Source: Mycolicibacterium poriferae
Lineage (GTDB): Bacteria > Actinomycetota > Actinomycetes > Mycobacteriales > Mycobacteriaceae
Direction: 5' to 3'
Length of the DNA: 64,000 nucleotides
Assembly: GCF_010728325.1 (NCBI RefSeq)
Contig: NZ_AP022570.1
Location: 2,728,001 to 2,792,000 of the forward strand
Of this stretch, positions 7,713-16,972 are shown piece after piece. How positions within the stretch are numbered: the stretch's first letter is position 1; each line of letters opens with the position of its first letter. The notes beneath the pieces were generated by a model that ran no database searches, had not been told where the DNA came from, and worked only from the letters and a program-made list of their open reading frames with translations. Made by a program: the position numbers and the translations under genes.

Positions 7713-8300
7713 ATGGCCACCTTGACCGCCATGGCAGACCATCCCGAAACCATGCGGTTCGAGCGCGACGTACTACCGCTGCTCGACCAGCTCTACCGGG
7801 CCGCGCGCAGGTACACCCTCAACATCGCTGACGCCGAAGACCTGGTGCAGGACACGATGGTGAAGGCCTACAAGTCATTTCACACCTATCGGGACGGCAC
7901 CAACGTTCTTGCGTGGCTGCTGAGGATCATGACCAACACGTGGATGAACTCGCACCGGCGAGCCCAGTGTCGACCCAATGAATTGCTCTCCGAGGACATC
8001 ACCGATGCGCAGTGGGCGGCGCACGCTGAACATCAGTCCACCGGCCTGCTGTCCGCCGAACTCGCCGCTCTGGAGGCGCTCGGCGACGACGAAGTCAGGG
8101 ACGCCTTCGCGAGGGTGCCCGAAAGCCAGCGCCTGGCCGTGTACTACGCAGACGTCGAGGGCCTGCCCTATCGCGAGATCGCGCACATCCTCGACATCCC
8201 GGAGGGGACTGTCATGTCACGGGTGTTTCGTGGCCGACGCGTGCTGCGCGGTCTGCTGGTCGGCGTGGCGACGGCTCGCGGTTATCTGCGCGCCGCATGA
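7713..8300 (+). CDS. ECF RNA polymerase sigma factor, SigH/SigR-like, orphan
   Basis: 195 residues from an ATG with a clear TGGAGGAA ribosome site; a longer in-frame reading upstream lacks one and runs through the palindrome. Region 2 has [17 protein letters not shown] and [12 protein letters not shown]. Region 4 has [18 protein letters not shown] followed by RGRR. The [12 protein letters not shown] block resembles the SigH/SigR group, which answers thiol and heat stress. SigH genes are normally followed by an RshA-type zinc anti-sigma gene. None is present here, and the next gene is mtr on the other strand. The assignment to SigH paralogues is inference. Confidence 0.82.
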   Translation: MATLTAMADHPETMRFERDVLPLLDQLYRAARRYTLNIADAEDLVQDTMVKAYKSFHTYRDGTNVLAWLLRIMTNTWMNSHRRAQCRPNELLSEDITDAQWAAHAEHQSTGLLSAELAALEALGDDEVRDAFARVPESQRLAVYYADVEGLPYREIAHILDIPEGTVMSRVFRGRRVLRGLLVGVATARGYLRAA

Positions 8301-8316
8301 GCCGATCGTCGCCTGT

Positions 8317-9729
8317 TCAGTGCCGGCGCGGCGGTGGCCACGGCGGCTCGCCGCACAACGCCAGCAGCGCGTTCTCCACCACCTCCGGTAGCGCCGGATG
8401 GATCCAGTACTGACCGCGGGCCATGTCCTGAGCGGGAAGGCCGAACGCCATCGCCTGGATGAGCGGCTGGATGATCGACGAGGCCTGGTGGCCCATGATG
8501 TGGGCGCCCAGCAGCAGGCCGGTGTCGTCGTCGACGATCAGCTTGGCGAATCCGGTGGAATCCTCCATCGCCCAGCCGTAGGCGACGTCGCTGTAGTCCT
8601 GGACCTTGGTCTTGAAGCGGTAACCGGCGGCGCGGGCCTGGTTCTCGGTCAACCCGACCGACGCGATCTGCGGTTCGGTGAACACCGCCGAGGGCACATT
8701 GGCGTGGTTGGCCGGCATCAGGTTGTCGGTGTCGTCCCACGGCTGCAGCAGGTTGTGCTTGACCACCCGGGCCTCGTGGTTGGCGACGTGCTTGAGTTGA
8801 TAGGGCGAGCTGACGTCGCCGAGCGCGAACACGTTTCGCGCCGTGGTGCGCTGGTACTCGTCGACGGCGACCAAGCCTGCCGATACCTCCACACCGGCCA
8901 GGTGGGCGTCGAGTTGATCGCCGTTGGGCACGCGGCCCGTCGCCACCAGCAGCGTGTCGGCACGCACGGTGGACCCGTCGTCCAGATGCAGGGTGACACC
9001 CGAGTCGTCCGACGACCCACCCACCAGGTTTCGCCGGCTGCGGATCTCCCATTTGCGGCTGGCGATGTCGGTGAACCGCTCGCAGATCGTGTCGTCGGTG
9101 TGGGTGAGCATCGTCGTGCCGCGCAGCACGATCGTCACGTGCGATCCCAGCGCGGAGAAGACATGGGCGAACTCGGCTGCGACGAATCCGCCACCGACGA
9201 TCACGATGTGCTCGGGCACCTCCGAGATCCGCATGATCGTGTCGCTGGTGTGGAAGGCCACCCCGCACTCGGCGATCGCAGAAGGCACCGTGGCCCGCGC
9301 ACCGGCGGCGATGACCACCTGCTCTGCGCTGAACTCGTCGCCGTCGTCGGTGTGCAGCTGATAGCTGCCGTCGTCGTTGCGCGCGGCGAAGCGGGTGTGG
9401 CTGGCGAAAACCTCGACGTTCGGTGAGGAACGCCGGTACTGTTCCCCGCCGGCGGCCAGCGGATCGATGCGGCCGAACACCCGGGACACGATGTCGGGCC
9501 AGCGCACCCCGTCGATGTGGGCGTCGACCCCGAAGCGTGCCGAATCACGGATCTGCTGGGCCACCCCGGCCGCGTAGACGAACATCTTGGTGGGGATGCA
9601 TCCGACGTTGAGGCAGGTTCCGCCGAACACCCCCTTCTCACAGATCGCGACGCGTTTGTCGACGTAGCGTTCGTCGAGCAGCGAGTTGCCCGAACCGGTC
9701 CCGATGATCGCGATGTCGAAGTCAGCCAT
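8317..9729 (-). CDS. mtr: Mycothione reductase
   Basis: A 470-residue FAD/NADPH flavoprotein disulfide reductase that reduces mycothiol disulfide to mycothiol. FAD-binding GTGSGN is at 10-15, the redox-active pair CLNVGC (C39, C44) follows GGT, the NADPH-binding GGGFVAAEFAHVFSALG lies mid-protein, and the C-terminal interface has HPALPEVVENAL with the catalytic His. It overlaps the upstream hydrolase gene by 8 nt (ATGGCTGA), which fixes the start at MADFD. In M. tuberculosis the orthologue Rv2855 also follows Rv2854. It ends 16 nt from the convergent sigma-factor gene. Confidence 0.95.
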   Translation of the reverse strand: MADFDIAIIGTGSGNSLLDERYVDKRVAICEKGVFGGTCLNVGCIPTKMFVYAAGVAQQIRDSARFGVDAHIDGVRWPDIVSRVFGRIDPLAAGGEQYRRSSPNVEVFASHTRFAARNDDGSYQLHTDDGDEFSAEQVVIAAGARATVPSAIAECGVAFHTSDTIMRISEVPEHIVIVGGGFVAAEFAHVFSALGSHVTIVLRGTTMLTHTDDTICERFTDIASRKWEIRSRRNLVGGSSDDSGVTLHLDDGSTVRADTLLVATGRVPNGDQLDAHLAGVEVSAGLVAVDEYQRTTARNVFALGDVSSPYQLKHVANHEARVVKHNLLQPWDDTDNLMPANHANVPSAVFTEPQIASVGLTENQARAAGYRFKTKVQDYSDVAYGWAMEDSTGFAKLIVDDDTGLLLGAHIMGHQASSIIQPLIQAMAFGLPAQDMARGQYWIHPALPEVVENALLALCGEPPWPPPRRH

Positions 9730-10765
9730 GCCCGTCGCTCCCGTCGTTGTCGGCCGGTGCCGTGCACTCGCCTCGATGCTCTGTCCGATACCACTGCAGC
9801 CAGCGGTCCAATTCGGTGTACGCCTGCCGTCGCGCCTCGGGCACCGACAGGAACACGTCGTGCTTGGCGTCGGTGATCGGCACGATCGTCGTCCGGTTGC
9901 CGATGCAGCCCGCCCAGCGGGCGATCTGGGTGACGTCGAGCACAGCGTCACCGCGTTGGATGGCTGCGGGATCGGCCACCTCGCGCACGCTGCGGTCCGA
10001 GCGCAGGATCAGATTGGGCACCCCGACGTCGAGGCCCCGGTGCAGCCTGGCCTGCCCGCGTCGGATGGCGTGGATCCAGCCCACCTTCACCGGGAATCCG
10101 CCGATCGGCTTCCAGGTCAGGTTGTAGTCGAAGTCGCCGTCGTAGTCGCGGTGCAGGGTGGTGCCGTACCCGCCGGTGCCCGGACGACGCACCACTGTGT
10201 GTTTGCGCAGCCGCCCCAGGGCCGACAGCGCCGCCGAGGTCGGCGCCGAACGCAGCAGCGCATGGCCCTGCAGGTCCAGCCACGGGCTGTTGAGCACCAG
10301 CCCGGCCACCCCGGCGCGGGCGGTGCCGCCGCTGCGTCGCAACCGGTCCAACCACAGTGACGTGATCAACCCACCCGCGGAATGCCCGTAGATCAGCACG
10401 CGCGCCCGGGACACGGCCGCCACCGTCGCCAGCGCCCGTTCGAGTTCGACGTCGTAGCGGGCCAGGTCGGTGGTGAAGTGCGGGGTCTGACCGTCGCGGT
10501 GCGAGCGCCCACATTTGTGCAGGTCCAGTGCGTAGACCCGGAAACCCTGCGAAGCGAGATGATCTGCGAGTTCGGTGTGGAAGAAATAGTCGGTGAATCC
10601 GTGCACCACCAGTACCGCGTCGCGCGCGCGGTGGGCGGCGTCCTCGTCGGGGTGACCCCGGCTCACCAGCGTCGCCACGAGCTCGCCCTCGCCGTCGGGG
10701 TCGGGGCCGAGTTCGAAGGTGCGCTGCCAATATCCGGGCAGCACGTCGGGCTCCCATCCAGGCAC
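9722..10765 (-). CDS. Alpha/beta hydrolase, Rv2854-like lysophospholipase family
   Basis: A 347-residue serine hydrolase with nucleophile elbow GHSAGG (S129), oxyanion-region motif VVHGFTDYFFH and cap-flanking LDLHKCGRS. The fold resembles monoglyceride lipase or lysophospholipase (Hydrolase_4). The GTG with an AGGGTGG just upstream was preferred because it gives the length of the M. tuberculosis homologue (about 346 aa); a GTG three codons earlier is possible. It is transcribed ahead of mtr with overlapping codons, and away from mqo across a short promoter region. The substrate is unknown. Confidence 0.85.
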   Translation of the reverse strand: MPGWEPDVLPGYWQRTFELGPDPDGEGELVATLVSRGHPDEDAAHRARDAVLVVHGFTDYFFHTELADHLASQGFRVYALDLHKCGRSHRDGQTPHFTTDLARYDVELERALATVAAVSRARVLIYGHSAGGLITSLWLDRLRRSGGTARAGVAGLVLNSPWLDLQGHALLRSAPTSAALSALGRLRKHTVVRRPGTGGYGTTLHRDYDGDFDYNLTWKPIGGFPVKVGWIHAIRRGQARLHRGLDVGVPNLILRSDRSVREVADPAAIQRGDAVLDVTQIARWAGCIGNRTTIVPITDAKHDVFLSVPEARRQAYTELDRWLQWYRTEHRGECTAPADNDGSDGHG

Positions 10766-10814
10766 GGATGCCACCCTAATGCCGAAAGCGGGTAGACCGG
10801 TGCGGTGCGGGGCA

Positions 10815-10836
10815 GTGGTCGCCACGTGGTGACCAC
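10815..10836. promoter_or_regulatory. 22-bp near-perfect palindrome between the hydrolase gene and mqo
   Basis: The arms GTGGTC and GACCAC enclose a CCACGTGG core, with mismatches only at the pair just outside the core. It lies in the 138-nt divergent region; a candidate -10 hexamer TAACCT for mqo follows at 10848. The shape suggests an operator for a dimeric regulator. No regulator is encoded beside it. Confidence 0.45.
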
Positions 10837-10903
10837 GGCCCGCGGGATAACCTGAACATCGGTAAGCCGTGATCCACGGGCCGCGACGCGAAGGATCGAC
10901 GAG

Positions 10904-12460
10904 GTGTCTGAACCAGAGAAGACCGACGTCCTGCTGGTAGGGGCGGGGATCATGAGCGCGACGCTCAGTACGCTGCTGCGTCTGGTAGAGCCGGACTGGT
11001 CGATGACGCTGGTCGAACGGCTCGACGGCGCCGCCGCCGAGAGCAGTGACGCCTGGAACAACGCCGGCACCGGGCACTCGGCGTTGTGTGAGTTGAACTA
11101 CACCCCGGCCCGCCCTGACGGCACCATCGACATCTCCAAGGCTGTCAACGTCAACGAGCAGTTCCAGGTTTCGCGACAGTTCTGGGCCTACGCGGTCGAG
11201 AACGGGGTGTTGCCCGACGTCCGCAGCTTCCTGAACCCGATCCCGCACGTGAGCTTCGTGCAGGGCGCCGACAACGTGGACTATCTGCGCCGGCGCTACG
11301 AGGCGTTGGTCTCCAATCCGCTGTTCGCCTCGATGGAGTTCATCGACGACCGCGACGAGTTCACCCGCAGGCTCCCGCTGATGGCCGCGGGCCGCGACTT
11401 CTCCGAGCCCGTCGGGCTGAACTGGACCCAGGACGGCACCGACGTCGACTTCGGCGCGCTGTCGCGTCAGCTGATCGGTTTCGGTGCCAAACAAGGCATG
11501 TCGACGTTGTTCGGCCACGAGGTCTCCGACCTGAAGCAGAACTCCGACGGAACGTGGCGCGTGCAGGTGGTCAACCGCCGCACCGATCGCAAGCGGACCT
11601 TCCACGCCAAGTTCGTCTTCGTCGGCGCCGGCGGTGGCGCGCTGCCGCTGTTGCAGAAGGCCGGCATCAAAGAGGCCAAGGGATTCGGTGGGTTCCCGGT
11701 GGGCGGCCAGTGGCTGCGCAGCGGCAACTCCGCGCTGACCGCCGGGCATCAGGCCAAGGTGTACGGGCTGCCGCCGCTGGGTGCGCCACCGATGTCGGTG
11801 CCTCATCTGGACACTCGCGTCATCAACCGGCGTTCGTGGCTGCTGTTCGGACCGTTCGCGGGCTGGTCGCCGAAATTCCTGAAGCAGGGCAAGGTCACCG
11901 ATCTCCCGTTCTCGGTGCGGCCGGACAACCTGGTGTCGATGCTCGGTGTCGGTATGACCGAGATGGGTCTGCTGAAGTACCTGATCGGCCAGCTGTTGCT
12001 CAGCGAGTCTGCGCGGGTGGACACGCTGCGTGAATTCGTGCCCAGTGCGCGAGATTCCGACTGGGAGCTCGACATCGCCGGCCAGCGCGTGCAGGTCATT
12101 CGCAAGGCGAAGGGCAAGGGTGGTGTGTTGGAGTTCGGCACCACCGTGCTCTCGGCGTCCGACGGCAGCATCGCCGGCCTGCTCGGCGCCTCGCCCGGCG
12201 CCTCCACCGCGGTGCCGGCCATGCTCGACGTCATGCAACGGTGTTTCGGCGACCGCTACGAGGGCTGGCAGTCCAAGCTCACCGAGATGGTGCCGTCGCT
12301 GGGTACTCCGCTGTCGGGTGAGCCCGCGCTGTTCGAGGAAGTCTGGTCGTGGGGGACCAAGGTGCTCAAGCTGGACAAGCCGGCCAGCGGGGTACCCGAC
12401 GTGCCCGGTGACGTGTCGGTCGCGGGAACCGGTCATTCGGCCACCTCGGCGACCGCATGA
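10904..12460 (+). CDS. mqo: Malate:quinone oxidoreductase
   Basis: A 518-residue FAD-dependent peripheral membrane enzyme that oxidises malate to oxaloacetate and passes electrons to menaquinone. The N-terminal dinucleotide motif is [36 protein letters not shown] is shown by its key NNAGTGHSA block, and later [11 protein letters not shown] and [16 protein letters not shown] are family-conserved. The length is typical. It starts at GTG, with no strong ribosome site. It is followed after 13 nt by the acetyltransferase gene. M. tuberculosis mqo (Rv2852c) sits in the same order relative to cobO. Confidence 0.95.
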   Translation: MSEPEKTDVLLVGAGIMSATLSTLLRLVEPDWSMTLVERLDGAAAESSDAWNNAGTGHSALCELNYTPARPDGTIDISKAVNVNEQFQVSRQFWAYAVENGVLPDVRSFLNPIPHVSFVQGADNVDYLRRRYEALVSNPLFASMEFIDDRDEFTRRLPLMAAGRDFSEPVGLNWTQDGTDVDFGALSRQLIGFGAKQGMSTLFGHEVSDLKQNSDGTWRVQVVNRRTDRKRTFHAKFVFVGAGGGALPLLQKAGIKEAKGFGGFPVGGQWLRSGNSALTAGHQAKVYGLPPLGAPPMSVPHLDTRVINRRSWLLFGPFAGWSPKFLKQGKVTDLPFSVRPDNLVSMLGVGMTEMGLLKYLIGQLLLSESARVDTLREFVPSARDSDWELDIAGQRVQVIRKAKGKGGVLEFGTTVLSASDGSIAGLLGASPGASTAVPAMLDVMQRCFGDRYEGWQSKLTEMVPSLGTPLSGEPALFEEVWSWGTKVLKLDKPASGVPDVPGDVSVAGTGHSATSATA

Positions 12461-12473
12461 CGGTGACTGCTTG

Positions 12474-12920
12474 ATGACAGTCGCGCTGCGCCGCAGCTGG
12501 GCCAAGGATCTCGACGCCGCCACGCTCTACGAGTTGCTCAAATTGCGTGTCGAGGTGTTCGTGGTCGAGCAGGCCACCCCGTATCCCGAGTTGGACGGGC
12601 GGGACCTGCTGGCCGAGACGCGCCACTTCTGGCTGGAAAACTCTGAGGGACAGGTGGTTTCGACGTTGCGATTGATGGAGGAGCACCCCGGCGGGCAGAA
12701 GGCGTTCCGGATCGGGCGGGTGTGCACCAAGCGCAGCGATCGCGGACAGGGACACACCGCACGACTGTTGACGGCGGCGCTGGCCGAAGTCGGCGACTAC
12801 CCCTGCCACATCAACGCCCAGACCTATCTGGTGGAGATGTATGGCAGGCACGGATTCGTCCGCGCCGGTGACGAATTCCTCGACGACGGCATTCCGCACG
12901 TGTCGATGGTGAAACCATGA
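12474..12920 (+). CDS. GNAT-family N-acetyltransferase, ElaA-like (Rv2851c homologue)
   Basis: A 148-residue acetyltransferase. It matches the ElaA pattern: [16 protein letters not shown] near the N-terminus, then [21 protein letters not shown], the acetyl-CoA pyrophosphate-binding R/Q-x-x-G-x-A/G segment, and a C-terminal YGRHGF. The substrate is unknown. It lies between mqo and the chelatase gene and shares an ATGA overlap with the latter, so it is probably in the same transcript. Confidence 0.85.
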   Translation: MTVALRRSWAKDLDAATLYELLKLRVEVFVVEQATPYPELDGRDLLAETRHFWLENSEGQVVSTLRLMEEHPGGQKAFRIGRVCTKRSDRGQGHTARLLTAALAEVGDYPCHINAQTYLVEMYGRHGFVRAGDEFLDDGIPHVSMVKP

Positions 12921-14839
12921 CCGTCGCCGACCGTGTCGACGTCAGCTACCCGTTCAGTGCGCTGGTCGGGCACGACCGCCTTCGGCTGGCGCTGGTGTTG
13001 TGCGCAGTGCGGCCCGACATCGGCGGAGTGCTGATCCGCGGCGAGAAGGGCACCGCGAAGTCGACCGCGGTTCGCGGGCTGGCGCAGGTGCTGACCATGG
13101 CTTTTCAGGCCTCCGGTGGCGGTCACCTGGTGGAGTTGCCGATCGGGGCGACCGAGGACCGGGTGATCGGCTCCCTCGACTTGCAGAAGGTGCTGCGCGA
13201 CGGTGAGCACGCCTTCTCGCCGGGCCTGCTGGCCCGTGCACACCGCGGTGTTCTCTACGTCGACGAGGTCAACCTGCTGCACGACCACCTCGTCGACATC
13301 CTGCTCGACGCCGCCGCCATGGGCCGGGTGCACATCGAACGCGACGGGGTCTCGCACAGTCATGAGGCCCGATTCGTGTTGATCGGCACCATGAATCCCG
13401 AAGAGGGGGAGTTGCGTCCACAGTTGCTGGACCGTTTCGGGCTCACCGTCGACGTCGCGGCCTCCCGCGATGTCGACGTGCGCACCGACGTGATCCGGCA
13501 GCGACTCGCGTTCGAAGCCGACCCGGCCGCCTTCGCCGCGAGGTATGCCGACGAGGATGCCGCGCTGGCCGCCCGCATCGCCGAAGCGCGGGCCCTGCTG
13601 GCAGAGGTGTCGTTGCCCGACAATGAGTTACGGCGCATCGCGGCGTTGTGTGCGGCGTTCGACGTCGACGGCATGCGCGCTGATCTCGTGGTCGCGCGAA
13701 CCGCGGTGGCGCACGCCGCGTGGCGCGGGGCCACCACCGTCGACGAGCAGGATATTCGCGTAGCCGCCGAACTGGCGTTGCCGCACCGCCGTCGCCGCGA
13801 TCCGTTCGACGACCCCGGTCTGGACCCCGAACGTCTCGACGATGCCATGCAGCAGGCCGCCGATGCCGCCGACGAGCAGCCCGAGCCTCCGCCGGACCCG
13901 CCGGGGGGTGGCCAGGACGCTGCTGAAGAGCAGAACGCCCAAGCGCCGCAACAGGATTCGTCCTCCTCGTCGCCGCCGTCGGAGTCGCAGCCCCGACCGA
14001 ACGGTGCGGGGGCGCCGCCACGCACGAGTGCTCCTCCGTCGGCGCAGTTCCGTACCCGCGCGCTGGTCGTGCCCGGGATCGGCGAGGGCGCGCCCGGTCG
14101 GCGCTCGCGCGCCAGAAACCGCACCGGCACGGTCGTGTCGGCGGCCACCGATTCCGGCGCCGGACACGGCGTGCATCTGTTCGCGACCGTGCAGGCCGCG
14201 GCGGGACGACAGACCGGGATCGGTCGACTGCGGGTGGTGCCCGACGATGTGCGCCGGGCGGTTCGGGAGGGGCGCGAGGGCAACCTGGTCATCTTCGTCG
14301 TGGACGCCTCGGGTTCGATGGCTGCCCGCGACCGGATGTCGGCGGTGGGAGGCGCGACGCTGTCGCTGCTCCGGGACGCCTACCAGCGACGGGACAAGGT
14401 CGCGGTCATCACGTTCCGCCAGCAGGATGCGCAGGTGGTGCTGCCTCCGACGTCGTCGGTGCACATCGCCAGCCGGCGGCTGGCACAGTTCCAGACCGGC
14501 GGGCGAACCCCGCTGGCGCAGGGCCTGCTCGCCGCCCGGGACATGGTGGTGCGGGAACGGGCCCGCGACCGGGCGCGGCGCAGCCTGGTGGTCGTGCTCA
14601 CCGACGGGCGTGCCACCGGTGGGGTCGACCCGCTCGACCGTGCCCGCGCCGCGGCGACCCGGCTGGTGGCCGAGGGGGCGGCGGCCGTCGTCGTGGACTG
14701 TGAGACATCCTTTGTCAGGTTGGGTTTGGCCGAAGACCTGGCCCGACACCTCGACGCTCCGGCGGTACGGCTGGATCAGCTGCGTGCCGACGATCTCTCC
14801 GTCCTGGTGAAATCTCAGGCCGGCCGGGGCGCCGCGTAG
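12917..14839 (+). CDS. Fused AAA+/VWA chelatase subunit (ChlI-ChlD type), probable cobaltochelatase partner
   Basis: 640 residues. The N-terminal AAA+ module has Walker [11 protein letters not shown] (41-50), Walker [12 protein letters not shown] and the sensor region [20 protein letters not shown] low-complexity Pro/Gln/Ser/acidic linker spans about 315-380. The C-terminal VWA domain has the MIDAS motif DASGSM (D463) and a matching TDGR. This fuses the roles of BchI and BchD. The homologue Rv2850c is annotated as magnesium chelatase. Mycobacteria lack chlorophyll and the gene abuts cobO-cobB, so work with CobN to insert cobalt into the corrin ring is the more likely job; that is inference. 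Confidence 0.85.
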   Translation: MTVADRVDVSYPFSALVGHDRLRLALVLCAVRPDIGGVLIRGEKGTAKSTAVRGLAQVLTMAFQASGGGHLVELPIGATEDRVIGSLDLQKVLRDGEHAFSPGLLARAHRGVLYVDEVNLLHDHLVDILLDAAAMGRVHIERDGVSHSHEARFVLIGTMNPEEGELRPQLLDRFGLTVDVAASRDVDVRTDVIRQRLAFEADPAAFAARYADEDAALAARIAEARALLAEVSLPDNELRRIAALCAAFDVDGMRADLVVARTAVAHAAWRGATTVDEQDIRVAAELALPHRRRRDPFDDPGLDPERLDDAMQQAADAADEQPEPPPDPPGGGQDAAEEQNAQAPQQDSSSSSPPSESQPRPNGAGAPPRTSAPPSAQFRTRALVVPGIGEGAPGRRSRARNRTGTVVSAATDSGAGHGVHLFATVQAAAGRQTGIGRLRVVPDDVRRAVREGREGNLVIFVVDASGSMAARDRMSAVGGATLSLLRDAYQRRDKVAVITFRQQDAQVVLPPTSSVHIASRRLAQFQTGGRTPLAQGLLAARDMVVRERARDRARRSLVVVLTDGRATGGVDPLDRARAAATRLVAEGAAAVVVDCETSFVRLGLAEDLARHLDAPAVRLDQLRADDLSVLVKSQAGRGAA

Positions 14840-14876
14840 AAGTTTCGGCGATGCCAGTGCGTAGAAAGGTGCGGCG

Positions 14877-15491
14877 ATGCCACAGGGTCAACCATTGGCT
14901 GTTCCCCGTGACGGATTGACGACGCGTCAGCGGCGCAACGCTCCACTGTTGGCCGTGCACACCGGCCCGGGGAAGGGGAAGTCGACGGCCGCGTTCGGAA
15001 TGGCGCTGCGCGCCTGGAATCAGGGCTTCGACATCGCGGTCTTCCAGTTCGTCAAGAGCGCGAAATGGAAGGTCGGCGAAGAGACCGCGCTGACCGAACT
15101 CGGTCGAGCGCATGAGGAACGCGGTGTCGGTGGTCCCGTCGAGTGGCACAAGATGGGCTCCGGATGGTCGTGGTCGCGCAAGGCGGGCACGGAGGATGAT
15201 CATGCCGCCGCGGCTGCGGAGGGTTGGGCCGAGATCGCCCGCCGACTCGCCGAGGAGCGGCACGACTTCTATGTGCTCGACGAGTTCACCTATCCACTGA
15301 AGTGGGGCTGGGTCGACGTCGACGAGGTGGTTGCCACGCTGGCCGAGCGTTCGGGCACCCAGCATGTGGTGATCACCGGCCGCGACGCACCGGCGGCGCT
15401 GCTCGATGCGGCGGATCTGGTGACCGAGATGACGAAGGTGAAGCATCCGATGGATGCGGGCCGCAAAGGCCAGAAAGGGATCGAGTGGTGA
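14877..15491 (+). CDS. cobO: Cob(I)yrinic acid a,c-diamide adenosyltransferase
   Basis: A 204-residue P-loop enzyme that transfers the adenosyl group from ATP to cobalt in the late cobalamin pathway. The CobA/CobO-type P-loop is TGPGKGKST (29-37), and FVLDEF-like YVLDEFTY and the C-terminal KHPMDAGRKGQKGIEW are diagnostic. The stop is embedded in the first unit of a 38-bp tandem repeat that bridges to cobB. It follows the chelatase gene by 37 nt with an AAAGG ribosome site. Confidence 0.95.
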   Translation: MPQGQPLAVPRDGLTTRQRRNAPLLAVHTGPGKGKSTAAFGMALRAWNQGFDIAVFQFVKSAKWKVGEETALTELGRAHEERGVGGPVEWHKMGSGWSWSRKAGTEDDHAAAAAEGWAEIARRLAEERHDFYVLDEFTYPLKWGWVDVDEVVATLAERSGTQHVVITGRDAPAALLDAADLVTEMTKVKHPMDAGRKGQKGIEW

Positions 15492-15609
15492 GCGCAGCGA
15501 ACCACGACAGACAGGCGGGCGAGTGGTGAGCGCAGCGAACCACGACAGACAGGCGGATGAGTGGTGAGCGCAGCGAACCACGACAGACAGGCAGGCGAGT
15601 GGTGAGCAC
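15483..15609 (+). repeat. MIRU-like 38-bp tandem repeat (3.3 copies) carrying three coupled mini-ORFs between cobO and cobB
   Basis: Units begin at 15483, 15521, 15559 and (partial) 15597. Each holds GAGTGGTGAGC, so the stop TGA of one frame overlaps the start GTG of the next. This produces three 13-residue ORFs: 15488-15529 (MSAANHDRQAGEW), 15526-15567 (G replaced by D) and 15564-15605. The first overlaps the cobO stop by GTGA and the last overlaps the cobB start by GTGA. Each unit also contains a GTGGT...ACCAC inverted repeat. This is the architecture described for mycobacterial interspersed repetitive units, whose small ORFs overlap both neighbours. Whether the peptides are made is unknown. 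Confidence 0.85.
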
Positions 15610-16972
15610 CCCGGCGGTCGTGATTGCCGCTCCCGCCTCGGGCAGCGGCAAGACCACGGTGGCGACCGGCCTGATGGGCGCGTTGCGCGCGGCCGGCCGC
15701 CGAGTGGCGCCGTTCAAGGTGGGGCCGGACTTCATCGACCCCGGCTATCACGGGCTGGCGTCGGGACGCCCCGGCCGCAACCTGGATCCGGTTCTCGTTG
15801 GCGACTCGTTGATCGGCCCGCTGTTCCGGCACGGCAGCGACGACGCCGACATCGCGGTCGTCGAGGGCGTCATGGGTCTGTTCGACGGCCGCATCAGTCC
15901 GACCGCCCCCGGTCCCGCCCACGGCTCCACGGCCCAGGTGGCCGCGATGCTCGGGGCTCCGGTGATCCTCGTCGTGGATGCCCGCGGACAGAGCCACAGC
16001 ATCGCCGCGCTGCTGCACGGCTTTGCGACCTTCGACCAGAGCGTGCGGTTGGCGGGGGTGATCCTCAACCGCGTCGGCTCGGCTCGCCACGACGAGGTGC
16101 TGCGCCAGGCGTGTGAACATGCCGGCGTACCGGTGCTGGGGTCCATCCCGCGGGCCGACGAGCTGACGGTGCCGTCCCGGCATCTGGGTCTGGTGACCGC
16201 GGTCGAGCACGGCAACCTGGCCGGCGCGGCAGTGGATGCGATGGCGGGACTGGTCGCTCGCCACGTCGATCTGGACGCGGTGGCCGCGGTGGCGGCCAGC
16301 GGCGTCGCCGCACCGCCGTGGGACGCGGCCGTGCACGAACCCGTTGCCGGCGGGGTGACCGTGGCCATGGCCGCGGGCAAGGCCTTCACATTCAACTATG
16401 CCGAGCACGTCGAGGTGTTGCGGGCCGCAGGCGCGACGGTCGTGGACTTCGACCCGCTGACCGATCCGCTGCCCAAGGCGACGGCGGCCCTGGTGCTGCC
16501 CGGCGGTTTTCCCGAACAGTTCGGCCCGCAGTTGTCGGCCAACGACATCGTCCGCTCCCAGATTCGGGCGCTGGCGGTGCGTGGGGCGCCGGTGCACGCC
16601 GAGTGCGCGGGCCTGACATACCTGGTCGACGACCTGGACGGGCAACCGATGTGCGGGGTGCTGGCGGGCTCTGCGACGTTCACCGACACGTTGACGCTGG
16701 GATACCGCGATGCTGTCGCGGTCGGTGACTCGCCGCTGCACCGCATCGGCGACCGGGTGGTCGGTCATGAATTCCATCGCACCGCGGTCCAGTTCACCGG
16801 AGACCGTCAGCCGGCGTGGCGGTTCGCCGGGCGCGGCGGCCACGTCGTCGACGACGGCGCTGTCCGCGCCGGCGTGCATGCGGGCTATCTGCACACCCAT
16901 CCAGCGGCCCATCCGGACGCCGTCGCCCGGTTCGTCTCCGCGGCGGCGGCAGCCTCTAGGCTCGCCGGGTGA
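15602..16972 (+). CDS. cobB: Cobyrinic acid a,c-diamide synthase (CobB/CbiA)
   Basis: A 456-residue glutamine-dependent amidotransferase that amidates cobyrinic acid or its hydrogenobyrinic form. The N-terminal P-loop is APASGSGKTT (10-19) in a dethiobiotin-synthase-like domain; the C-terminal GATase domain has the nucleophile in HAECAGLTYL and a late HTHPAAHP. I start it at GTG 15602 (VSTPAVVIAAPASG), because an earlier ATG in frame would read the repeat array as protein. Its TGA overlaps the cysG start. Confidence 0.94.
   Translation: MSTPAVVIAAPASGSGKTTVATGLMGALRAAGRRVAPFKVGPDFIDPGYHGLASGRPGRNLDPVLVGDSLIGPLFRHGSDDADIAVVEGVMGLFDGRISPTAPGPAHGSTAQVAAMLGAPVILVVDARGQSHSIAALLHGFATFDQSVRLAGVILNRVGSARHDEVLRQACEHAGVPVLGSIPRADELTVPSRHLGLVTAVEHGNLAGAAVDAMAGLVARHVDLDAVAAVAASGVAAPPWDAAVHEPVAGGVTVAMAAGKAFTFNYAEHVEVLRAAGATVVDFDPLTDPLPKATAALVLPGGFPEQFGPQLSANDIVRSQIRALAVRGAPVHAECAGLTYLVDDLDGQPMCGVLAGSATFTDTLTLGYRDAVAVGDSPLHRIGDRVVGHEFHRTAVQFTGDRQPAWRFAGRGGHVVDDGAVRAGVHAGYLHTHPAAHPDAVARFVSAAAAASRLAG

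Noticed and set aside
9722..12523. A 933-codon reverse-strand reading frame across mqo
   Set aside because: Only its last 347 codons are a real hydrolase; the rest is antisense to mqo with no recognisable domain, a common artefact of GC-rich codon bias.
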